DNA from: a virus
DNA: 48,200 nt
Strand: one strand, 5' to 3'
IMG/VR virus record: IMGVR_UViG_3300042475_002348
Coordinates: 1 to 48,200 of that record
Every line of letters starts with the position of its first letter. Position 1 is the stretch's first letter. Positions 34,643 to 41,829 of this stretch are shown here, piece after piece. The notes beneath the pieces were generated by a model, which was not told the origin of the DNA, ran no database searches, and worked only from the letters and a program-made list of their open reading frames with translations. The translations under genes and the position numbers were made by a program.

Positions 34643-35162
34643 GGAGAAGGCAGAGAAGCCTAAGAAAAAGATTAATGGAGCGAAGAAAGGTAAAACATTC
34701 GAAAGAGAGGTAGCAAATCTAATAGGGCATATCTTTCCTGAAGCAGCCAGACACCTCGAGTATCAAGCATCCAGAGTAATCGGAGCTGACCTCGATGGTA
34801 CTGATCGCTTCTTATTCCAGCTTAAGAACCATCAGAACTATTGTTCGATTGGAACGATTAGAGAAGTTCATAAACAAAACGAAACAGATATTCCTGTTCT
34901 TGTTACTAAAGGTAACAGGATGGAGACCATGGCCGTACTCCCATTTCGGGATTTTGTCACCCTCCTTGAGGTGGTGTACGGCCTCTCTTCTAGATGGGAA
35001 GTCGCTGCGACTCAGCAGCATATCAAGACATCCCTATCTGGGAAAAAGGTGATTGAAGTGGAATACCTGGAGCCTGACGAAGTCGTGTTTGTAGAGGAGA
35101 GCGGAAACAAAAAGCTTCTCCATCTAGTGGAACAAACTGCCTGCATCGACGATTTAATTTAA
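34611..35162 (+). CDS. PD-(D/E)XK nuclease, resolvase-like
   Basis: A 183-residue protein from the ATG at 34611, which has GAGGG five bases upstream; an earlier in-frame ATG lies at 34599. A Lys-rich N-terminus leads into KKGKTFEREVANLIG, then GADLDGTDRFLFQLKN, the acid-acid-QxK order of Hjc-like and related nucleases (E31 or E33, D60/D62, Q70, K72). Resolving recombination or replication junctions is likely. It ends A-C-I-D-D-L-I. Confidence 0.8.
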   Translation: MTRKKSTTSSEEKAEKPKKKINGAKKGKTFEREVANLIGHIFPEAARHLEYQASRVIGADLDGTDRFLFQLKNHQNYCSIGTIREVHKQNETDIPVLVTKGNRMETMAVLPFRDFVTLLEVVYGLSSRWEVAATQQHIKTSLSGKKVIEVEYLEPDEVVFVEESGNKKLLHLVEQTACIDDLI

Positions 35163-35174
35163 CTTTAACCACGG

Positions 35175-37256
35175 GTGACACCAGTGAAAGACTTACAAGC
35201 AATTCGTTTTATTAGAGGGACAAAAGTTTCTCACGACTATTCAGGAACAGACGTAAACACCTTCTCCTACAGAGAACTTGTGTCTCGAAACATCGAGTGT
35301 ATCGGTATTCCTGCCAGGCAGAACGGACTTCTGATCATCGACATTGATGTTGCAGGGCCATCACATCAGCAAGACGGACGCGAATGGTGGAAAGCTTTTC
35401 TCAAAGAGAAGAACCTTCTAACCCCTACCTACACAGTGCGCTCCCCGTCTGGAGGCTACCATTTCTATTACCGACTTCCCGAATGGATTAACCCTGACAC
35501 CTTCACGCCTCCAAGTCAGCTCGCTCCTGGAGTCGATATAAAATATAACGGATGGGTAGGTGCTCCTCCTTCACCAGGGTATGACATCGAGTACGGAACC
35601 CTCGCCGATATTATAGATGCACCACGCTCTCTTCTTGATTACATCGCCGATCTCATTAACGATCGTCCGATGAAGACTTTCGATGGTCTGACTATTCCAG
35701 AGATGCACCGACCATTTACTCCTAAGCAGATCGAAGACCTGAGAGGAAAGCTTGAGTGGATGAAACAAAACGCAACGCTGAGTTACTCTGAGTGGCGGGA
35801 CGGTTTGTTCGCTATGAAAGCAGGAATCGAAGATTATGATGTGCTTAATGAGTTCATCGATCTTTGGACTATGGGCAAATCTTATCAGCCAGGCGATGAG
35901 CACAAAGCTCGAGACATCGTAGAGAAAGCAAGTGCCCAAGGTGGCGTAGGCCCTGGAACTTTACTGAACCTATGTCAGCAGCACATGCAAATGCACAAGA
36001 CTGTCTCAGCCGAAACACCTTTCACTGTTCAAGAAATTCTTGATCGCTCCGGTGTTCAGCTAACCTTTGATAAGTCAGGCATGGTGCAGGTCTATCCATC
36101 AGAGAACAATGCGGCTGATCTAATCGCAGCTATTTTTGATGTGAAGGATCTTTACCACGATGTTAGACAAGACCTCTACATATTCAAAGGTCATCCCTCT
36201 TCGGACGTTGATATTGTGAATAAGCTTATACCTATGATCCAGAGCCCTCACGAAGGTCTAGGATTGCAGAAGCTTAAGAAAGGTTTGATTGCCCATGGAC
36301 TTGATATCCTCATGTCTAGAAGGCAAGTAGACCCTCATAAGCAGTATCTCCTAGGGCTAACATGGGATGGCGTACCTCGAGTGGAAAACTTCTTTACTCG
36401 GTACTGCGGTGTCACAGATAAAGAATATGTGCGCATCGTGTCTAAGAACTTTTGGGTGAGCCTTGCTGCTCGTGGCGTCAGACCTGGTAGTAAGGTGGAC
36501 AGCATGGTGGTGCTTGAAGGGCAAGAAGGAATTAATAAATCGTCGTTGATTGAAGCTATTGCAGGTGAATACGCCTACGCGCCGGATAGCCGTGATGGAT
36601 TGGAGAACCTGGACATACTTCGACAGATGCACCAATCGGTGATTACCGAGCTTCCTGAGCTTATGGGAATACTGCATCAGCCTGCCGAAAAGGTTAAGGC
36701 GTTTCTCTCTAACCGCTGTGATACTATTCGTGCCTTGTTTGCCAAGAAAGCCATGAAGAATATGAGGGGGTTCATATTTGTAGGGACGACGAACTCTTCT
36801 CGTTATCTTTCTAAAGCTGCGGGACTGCGGCGTTTCTGGCCCATAAGAATACCTAACTCGAAGCGTGTGGATCTTGCTGCGGTTAAGAGCGACCGCGATC
36901 AGTTGTATGCTGAGGCCGTACATTTGTTTAAGAACGGGGTGGAGTGGTGGCATGTACCGAGCGACATGCTTGAGGCAGAGACTGGATTGCGTGTGACTCA
37001 GGAGCCTTTGGTGGGCCCGATAAAAGATATGGCGCACAGATTTGGCGCAGGCTGGACGATCTCTGAGATTTACACTGAGCTCTCTAGTAGAGGCTTTATG
37101 AAGTCAGGCCTTGATAATCAAAGTGTGGAAAGGATTGAGCATTCGCTTCGATTGGCAGGCTGCATAGAAATCGACGACCCCCGAGGTATTGTATGGAAAA
37201 AGCCCTTCGATACTTCGATGTTTGAGTCTAGTCAAGGGATTGAGAGTTTTATCTGA
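35175..37256 (+). CDS. Primase-helicase (Prim-Pol plus VapE/D5-type ATPase)
   Basis: A 693-residue fusion. The primase-polymerase domain has D56 and D58 (IIDID) and H96 (GGYHFYY). A PriCT-2-like segment (185-270) follows. The VapE ATPase has Walker A GQEGINKS at 449-456, with Asn where Gly is usual, and the RRFWPI signature near 555. It should prime and unwind DNA at the fork. GTG at 35175 is the longest start; GTG at 35184 is also possible. The end is G-I-E-S-F-I, like the SSB end. Confidence 0.9.
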   Translation: MTPVKDLQAIRFIRGTKVSHDYSGTDVNTFSYRELVSRNIECIGIPARQNGLLIIDIDVAGPSHQQDGREWWKAFLKEKNLLTPTYTVRSPSGGYHFYYRLPEWINPDTFTPPSQLAPGVDIKYNGWVGAPPSPGYDIEYGTLADIIDAPRSLLDYIADLINDRPMKTFDGLTIPEMHRPFTPKQIEDLRGKLEWMKQNATLSYSEWRDGLFAMKAGIEDYDVLNEFIDLWTMGKSYQPGDEHKARDIVEKASAQGGVGPGTLLNLCQQHMQMHKTVSAETPFTVQEILDRSGVQLTFDKSGMVQVYPSENNAADLIAAIFDVKDLYHDVRQDLYIFKGHPSSDVDIVNKLIPMIQSPHEGLGLQKLKKGLIAHGLDILMSRRQVDPHKQYLLGLTWDGVPRVENFFTRYCGVTDKEYVRIVSKNFWVSLAARGVRPGSKVDSMVVLEGQEGINKSSLIEAIAGEYAYAPDSRDGLENLDILRQMHQSVITELPELMGILHQPAEKVKAFLSNRCDTIRALFAKKAMKNMRGFIFVGTTNSSRYLSKAAGLRRFWPIRIPNSKRVDLAAVKSDRDQLYAEAVHLFKNGVEWWHVPSDMLEAETGLRVTQEPLVGPIKDMAHRFGAGWTISEIYTELSSRGFMKSGLDNQSVERIEHSLRLAGCIEIDDPRGIVWKKPFDTSMFESSQGIESFI

Positions 37257-37510
37257 TGGCGACCGCATGAAGTTTCTCTGTTGATCTGAGGGAATCGGAA
37301 CAGATACTTGCTCCATGTGGTCAGATAAAAACTAACATAAGCTTTCTATTGATACAAGAAAAGTGAATTGATTTACACTAAAAACTCATACCAACCACAA
37401 GACTGGTTCTTGCAGGGGTTGCCGAGCAATGGTGTCATTTCTGCTAGACTGAATGCAGTCCTGAAGCCGGCCAGGAGTCTCCTTAACCTATGGCCCGTAG
37501 GTCAATTGAG
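37257..37510. other. Intergenic region between converging operons
   Basis: No gene is seen. Several small hairpins occur between 37395 and 37500 (AACCA/TGGTT, TTGC/GCAA, GACTG/CAGTC, CCTG/CAGG), but none has a U-tract, so no clear terminator is visible on either strand. TTGATA at about 37348 and TACACT at about 37374 could be a weak plus-strand promoter for a small RNA. This is uncertain. Confidence 0.4.
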
Positions 37511-37918
37511 TCAGGGCAATTTTCTAAACTGATCGAGCGTAAAGTTCGGGCAGGACTTACCTTTGTTAAACTCTCGGTGAAGCTTAACATCATTCCAGGT
37601 TAAGTGGTATTTCTTGAGCAGTTTCTCGACGAGTCTTCGACCTGCTTCGAACTGAGGGGAATCAAAATTTTTAAATGTTCGCCCAGAAAAACAAATACCG
37701 AGAGTATAGGCATTGTGCATTTCAACATGTGCACCCACTTGATGTTCTGGACGGCCAGACATTACTAGCCCTTTGCGGGTGATGAAGTAATGATAGCCTA
37801 CATCAGCAAACCCCCGAGCGAGATGCCATTGGCGAATCACTTCGATGTTATCGTGGGCTTCAACGTCGGAGTCGCTGCAATGTAGAACGATAGTTTTAAT
37901 CCGTCGAAGGGTGGTCAT
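37511..37918 (-). CDS. N-acetylmuramoyl-L-alanine amidase (endolysin)
   Basis: A 135-residue Amidase_2 enzyme of the T7 lysozyme type. Zinc ligands are H13 (VLHCS), H114 and C123; Y42 (GYHYFI) and K121 (GKSCP) match the T7 catalytic residues. The H114-C123 spacing is one residue longer than in T7. It cuts the amide bond of peptidoglycan at lysis. T7 lysozyme also inhibits T7 RNA polymerase, but no such polymerase gene is seen here. No signal peptide, so a holin is needed. Coupled to the upstream gene by TAATG. Confidence 0.9.
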   Translation of the reverse strand: MTTLRRIKTIVLHCSDSDVEAHDNIEVIRQWHLARGFADVGYHYFITRKGLVMSGRPEHQVGAHVEMHNAYTLGICFSGRTFKNFDSPQFEAGRRLVEKLLKKYHLTWNDVKLHREFNKGKSCPNFTLDQFRKLP

Positions 37919-38178
37919 TACTTAATTCCTATGAAGGCCAAGAACCGTAGCCACACCACCATCAGCCACGAAATCTGATCCACATCTTCTGGTTTAATCT
38001 GACTGTCCACGAACGAAGCAAATTTTTCATCCAGGCCCTCAGCCTCTAGGTTCCTTAGAATATCTGCCTGATCAGCGGGAGCAGTTCTTGTGCTGGTCTC
38101 GCCTTCTGAATTGCAATACGATACCGCAATACAAAGGTTGCCATCCTCATCTAGGTAGTAGCATTCACCTGTTTTCAT
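37918..38178 (-). CDS. Small protein with C-terminal membrane segment, 86 aa
   Basis: Residues 1-65 are acidic and soluble; the last 17 (SWLMVVWLRFLAFIGIK) form a short hydrophobic tail. It lies between a tail protein gene and the amidase with overlaps on both sides. A lysis accessory or unusual holin is possible; no family recognised. Confidence 0.6.
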   Translation of the reverse strand: MKTGECYYLDEDGNLCIAVSYCNSEGETSTRTAPADQADILRNLEAEGLDEKFASFVDSQIKPEDVDQISWLMVVWLRFLAFIGIK

Positions 38179-40100
38179 TTACCCACCGCCTTAAGAGTTA
38201 GTTCTGCAAGAGTGATTCCTGTTCCCGCCGCGGAAACAATAGCCCGCGCAAATTTCCATTGCTCGTTAGCAACCTTAGTATGAGCAATGCCTACCGAAGT
38301 TGTTAAGGTGTTGCCGGTTGTGTGCCAGTTTACGTTATCGTCCGAGAACTGAAGTGTAATTGTTGCGGGCGTTGTTTGAGCAGTACAGCGAATGAAGATG
38401 TTGAAGTCCTGGCAACCCTCCACTAATAGTGCTGGTGAAGTTGAGCTGAGTGTATTCGGAACTATTGTTCTATTAATTAGCTGAACAATTTTACTTGCTG
38501 GATTCGATAGTTGAATACGGTTAATGGCGCGAGTAAACGACGGCGTAGTACCCCCTACAGTCTGAACATATCTTATGCGCGTCCCTTCCATTCTGATTAT
38601 CGGACTACGATACATACCCACAGCAGTAATGCGAGGGAAGTCGTATACCTTGAACCAGTTGGTTCCGTTGTCGTCTGACTCCTCAATAGAAACATCGAGT
38701 GTTGGGTTTGTTCCGCTCACGGCAGTCACCGGAATATTCACCTGATACGACAAGCCACCAGTCGGTGTAGTTGTTGCCGTAGTTGTAGTTGTAGTTAGTG
38801 CCGCCGAGCCAACGTCTGCCACAGTTGCGTTAATTGCACTGACTGCGTTCACGTTCCACGTGCCCGACTGAGTAACAGGTTGTGCTGAGGCAAAGACAGT
38901 AGGCATCGGAGTGTTTAGGGACTGCGGCTTGATATTATGAATTGAAACCGACTGAGGGACATAGTTCTCAATCGAAACAAAGCCAATTGTCCAGGTTGTA
39001 GTTGACGCTGGCGCAGTCGATCCGTTGAGCACCCTAATCTGAAGTCTCAAATCTGTCTCTTGCGCAGGAATATTCTCCACGCGTGAAGCCCTTGTCACGG
39101 CCTGCGTACCTGTGGCCGAAGCCACAAGTTGATCCATCAATGTCGTTGTGCCGTCTTCTGATTGAATTATTCCAGCGTGTCCAGGGGAGGCCGTTGTGTT
39201 GATTGTGGCCGTCGTAAATCCTGAGTTCCACCCACGCCTCTGAGCATCGAAATCAACGCTGGTCGCGGTAGTGCCTTGGTAGCGCGCTTGGTAGTAGTTC
39301 CATCCGAAAAGTGAAACTGTGCCCGAACCAGATGCAGGCCATCCCGCTACGGTAAAGGTTACGTTATTACCCGAAACCGATGCAATTGCATACCTTCCAG
39401 GGATTGCACCCGCTACGCCGGAAATAATGCCGACATATATTGACTGCCCGACGTTTTGAGATGTGAAAGTATTATTCGGAATTGTCACAGTAATCGACGT
39501 GGCAGAGTTTACTGTCAGCGCCAGACCGTCTCCGATGACATCAACCAGCTCGACAAAAAAGTTTTGGTTTGCAATTCGCTGAGAGAGAATTGTCTTCCAG
39601 CGCATAATAAGAGAATCAGAGAATACTTCGTTCGATCTAATTACGGTCTCAGCATTAGCGGTCGTGCCTGAGGTAATAACTAAATTTCCCGCTGACTGCG
39701 AAACTGCCTGTCCCGCACCAGTTTGTAAGAGTGTAAAAAATTCTGAGTTAACACCCGAGGCAATTACGCTCGCAAAAGTTGTGCGCCATTTTTTTAGCGG
39801 CAGCGGGCGGATTGGTACATACTCATCATTTTGAGATGGCAGTGATGACTTGCCTATGTCATACAATACTTGAAGAACATCGCCCGAAGACTGCGTAGAA
39901 GTATCAAACTCAAGAGTTAAAATATTATTTGTGAATGAAGTAAAGCCAAGCCCCGACTTGCCTGTGGCATAGATCACTTGACCGCGAGTCATGTTGATAA
40001 CCGCCATCAACTTAGGCAACGAAAACCCTTCCATAGTAGAAAAGTTTAGCGTTCTGGCCGCAGGAACAAAGACGGGAGAGAAGTCGATTATCTGTTTCAT
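38175..40100 (-). CDS. Tail appendage/structural protein, 641 aa
   Basis: Beta-rich, T/S/V/N-rich protein with little charge, typical of phage appendages. The N-terminus (EGFSLPKLMAVINMTRGQVIYATG) may bind the tail. Several beta-sandwich-like repeats follow (TPTFASAQPVTQSGTWNVNA; SVSIHNIKPQSLNTP). It is separated from the main fibre by five other late genes. Receptor or surface binding is inferred from composition. Confidence 0.7.
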   Translation of the reverse strand: MKQIIDFSPVFVPAARTLNFSTMEGFSLPKLMAVINMTRGQVIYATGKSGLGFTSFTNNILTLEFDTSTQSSGDVLQVLYDIGKSSLPSQNDEYVPIRPLPLKKWRTTFASVIASGVNSEFFTLLQTGAGQAVSQSAGNLVITSGTTANAETVIRSNEVFSDSLIMRWKTILSQRIANQNFFVELVDVIGDGLALTVNSATSITVTIPNNTFTSQNVGQSIYVGIISGVAGAIPGRYAIASVSGNNVTFTVAGWPASGSGTVSLFGWNYYQARYQGTTATSVDFDAQRRGWNSGFTTATINTTASPGHAGIIQSEDGTTTLMDQLVASATGTQAVTRASRVENIPAQETDLRLQIRVLNGSTAPASTTTWTIGFVSIENYVPQSVSIHNIKPQSLNTPMPTVFASAQPVTQSGTWNVNAVSAINATVADVGSAALTTTTTTATTTPTGGLSYQVNIPVTAVSGTNPTLDVSIEESDDNGTNWFKVYDFPRITAVGMYRSPIIRMEGTRIRYVQTVGGTTPSFTRAINRIQLSNPASKIVQLINRTIVPNTLSSTSPALLVEGCQDFNIFIRCTAQTTPATITLQFSDDNVNWHTTGNTLTTSVGIAHTKVANEQWKFARAIVSAAGTGITLAELTLKAVGK

Positions 40101-40103
40101 AGC

Positions 40104-40403
40104 TTATCCAAAGATTAAAGCGTTAATAAAAGATTCCGTGTCCACGTAACTTTTGTTTGCCGCGTGACCATTAGCAGTCGGAGCAATCGTGGTAAGCGCA
40201 CCTGTCATTGTGTCTCCGGCCTTATTTACTTTTAAATCAAGTGCCGCTTGTTGAAGGGCACTTACAGGTTTATTGGCATCGCTGGTGTTGTCAACATTAC
40301 TGAGGCCAATGTTCACTTTGGTCAAAACTACGTCGCCTGTCTGGCCGTTTACTGAAGTGACGCTGCCAGCACTGCCCTCCGAAGGTATCTGGACAAAGCT
40401 CAT
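40104..40403 (-). CDS. Short tail-fibre-like protein, 99 aa
   Basis: Contains the fibre signature NGQTGDVVLTKVNIGLSNVDN followed by a coil and KAGDTMTGALTT, elements found near trimeric fibre stems and chaperone-type ends. A 99-residue stand-alone version is short, so it may be a minor tip protein or a separated fibre piece. Confidence 0.7.
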   Translation of the reverse strand: MSFVQIPSEGSAGSVTSVNGQTGDVVLTKVNIGLSNVDNTSDANKPVSALQQAALDLKVNKAGDTMTGALTTIAPTANGHAANKSYVDTESFINALIFG

Positions 40404-40750
40404 GTAAACCTCAAGTTAGCAGTGATCGAAGTGACTGTCCCTGTTCCTGACGTTCTTCGATAGACAATTCTCACCCACTTATAAAAAGGTGTCCGAATAT
40501 TAAACAGGCTTGATCCTGCGGCGGTTACAGGGTCGTTGCCAATGTCAACCCAAGAAGATGAATCAATATCTCCGGGCCTGTTGGTGACGGCACCCGACGC
40601 TTGAATAACAAGCGTTCCAGTAGGTGATCCTGTATATATGGCCTGAACGCTTATGCCTATGTAAGCCGCCACGTTGATGGGAGGAGCTTCAAAGTCGGCC
40701 CCCATACTGGAATTAGTGAGCAGGACAACATCGTCGGTTCTAAAAGACAT
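40400..40750 (-). CDS. Tail-associated beta protein, 116 aa
   Basis: Low-charge beta-sandwich-like sequence (GISVQAIYTGSPTGTLVIQASG, then FYKWVRIVYRRTSGTGTVTS). The pattern of a strand, aromatic W-V and an R-I-V-Y strand recurs in the neighbouring 641-aa protein. ATGA overlap with the next gene. Probably a small appendage protein. Confidence 0.65.
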   Translation of the reverse strand: MSFRTDDVVLLTNSSMGADFEAPPINVAAYIGISVQAIYTGSPTGTLVIQASGAVTNRPGDIDSSSWVDIGNDPVTAAGSSLFNIRTPFYKWVRIVYRRTSGTGTVTSITANLRFT

Positions 40751-40801
40751 GAATCACCTCTTTGATAGAGGATACTTGGAATAAATAATCAGTGCAAGAA
40801 T

Positions 40802-41104
40802 TTAAGGCTTCTGCCTTCGCACTAGTACCCAATCACCACCTTTAAGCTGTGCTTGGGCCTCTACGTCCTCACCACTAATCTTAACCTCGACAGGCTCCCA
40901 ACGGCGGCAAATACCAAGGAAGGTACTAGCGCATCGACGGTAAGGGTAGGTGAATCCTATCAGCTTTCCTGACTCGTCCCAATCAGGAATCAGAGTGTCC
41001 ATTCTGTCCAAGGTTATTGGCAAAGGTTTCGGCGATGATGCGCAGCTCCCGACTGATATTGTCAAGAGCAAGCTGAGAGCGGTCACTGCGATTGAATTCC
41101 TCAT
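40802..41104 (-). CDS. Lipoprotein, possible Rz1-like outer spanin
   Basis: A 100-residue protein with a lipoprotein signal peptide (ALSLLLTISVGSC; Cys21 lipid-attached). The mature part is Pro-rich at first (SSPKPLP) and short. It begins out of frame inside the preceding 76-aa gene, overlapping it by 122 bases, the layout of Rz/Rz1 pairs. It would sit in the outer membrane and act in the last lysis step. The mature part is longer than most Rz1 proteins, so the call is tentative. Confidence 0.6.
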   Translation of the reverse strand: MRNSIAVTALSLLLTISVGSCASSPKPLPITLDRMDTLIPDWDESGKLIGFTYPYRRCASTFLGICRRWEPVEVKISGEDVEAQAQLKGGDWVLVRRQKP

Positions 41105-41213
41105 ACCATTCCTTCTTTAATTTGATCACACGGTCAAGGTACTTGCGCCCCTCTTTGGTATTCCAGAGTTTTAATCCTTGCTCCAAAACAGAGAGCGCAA
41201 GTTTGAAATCCAT
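40983..41213 (-). CDS. 76-aa helical protein overlapping the lipoprotein gene
   Basis: A charged coil (KEGRKYLDRVIKLKKEWYEEF) with only a weakly hydrophobic start, no clear membrane segment. Position and overlap are those of an inner spanin (Rz), but the missing anchor argues against that. It could be a cytoplasmic partner, and the upstream 104-aa membrane-coil protein may be the true Rz counterpart. Confidence 0.55.
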   Translation of the reverse strand: MDFKLALSVLEQGLKLWNTKEGRKYLDRVIKLKKEWYEEFNRSDRSQLALDNISRELRIIAETFANNLGQNGHSDS

Positions 41214-41215
41214 GA

Positions 41216-41482
41216 CTACTCTTCTTTCTTCGAGTTGATGATTGACTTAGCAATCTTCGCACCGCCGAGTGCAGCAGTCTCATAGAATGCTTCGTGCTTC
41301 ACTTCATCGCTGATCTTCTGAGCGCCATCAACAGCTACCATCAACTTAGGAAGTGATGAACCTGCAATCTCAACGATTGGCTTCTTGGCAAGGATCTCGC
41401 TGACCAAATGCTCGAGTGCTTCGAACACTTCGAATGATTCTTTAGTTACTTCAACTTCAACTTTCTTTAGTTCTACAGACAT
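41216..41482 (-). CDS. Hypothetical late protein, 88 aa
   Basis: Not recognised. Helical, with an acidic N-terminus (KKVEVEVTKESFEVFEAL) and an Ala/Gly/Lys-rich C-terminus (LGGAKIAKSIINSKKEE). GGAGG-type ribosome site upstream. Located in the probable lysis group. Confidence 0.65.
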   Translation of the reverse strand: MSVELKKVEVEVTKESFEVFEALEHLVSEILAKKPIVEIAGSSLPKLMVAVDGAQKISDEVKHEAFYETAALGGAKIAKSIINSKKEE

Positions 41483-41514
41483 GATTCCCTCCTAGGGATT
41501 GGTTAGCCTTAAGT

Positions 41515-41829
41515 TTATTTCCGCTCTAGAAGCCTGTCAATTTTCCCATCCATCCGATCAACTTTCTTATCTACACTGTTGAAATGGTACTCCATATACT
41601 TCATGGCTGTGTCATGCTTAGACTCTACATTCTTGATTTGTGGGGCCACAACATCTATGGCTATAGCGCGCATCTCCCACTGAAGGTATCGTATGCCCGC
41701 GTAGATCGTCGTTAATACCAGACCACCCCATTTGACTCCGTTCCACATCCAACGTAACACCATTGCAAGAGGATTGAATTTAGATTTAAAACTCTCCAAT
41801 TTCTCTTTAATAGTGTTAAGTGGTGTCAT
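41515..41829 (-). CDS. Membrane plus coiled-coil protein, candidate holin or Rz
   Basis: A 104-residue protein. Residues 20-50 contain one long hydrophobic segment (VKWGGLVLTTIYAGIRYLQW); residues 62-104 form a charged coil (HFNSVDKKVDRMDGKIDRLL). The layout is that of an inner spanin or a single-pass holin. It is four genes before the lipoprotein gene. The stop-start overlap couples it to the secreted fibre-like gene. Confidence 0.6.
   Translation of the reverse strand: MTPLNTIKEKLESFKSKFNPLAMVLRWMWNGVKWGGLVLTTIYAGIRYLQWEMRAIAIDVVAPQIKNVESKHDTAMKYMEYHFNSVDKKVDRMDGKIDRLLERK

Noticed and set aside
36357-37037. 226-aa minus-strand frame opposite the primase-helicase
   Set aside because: It lies wholly antisense to a gene with clear Prim-Pol and VapE motifs and has no domain or ribosome site.
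37400-37530. tRNA-like strings (GGCCCGTAG and GGGGTTGCCGAGC)
   Set aside because: Neither string has a matching 3' acceptor strand, a proper anticodon stem of five pairs or a TTCRA loop, and part lies inside the amidase gene.
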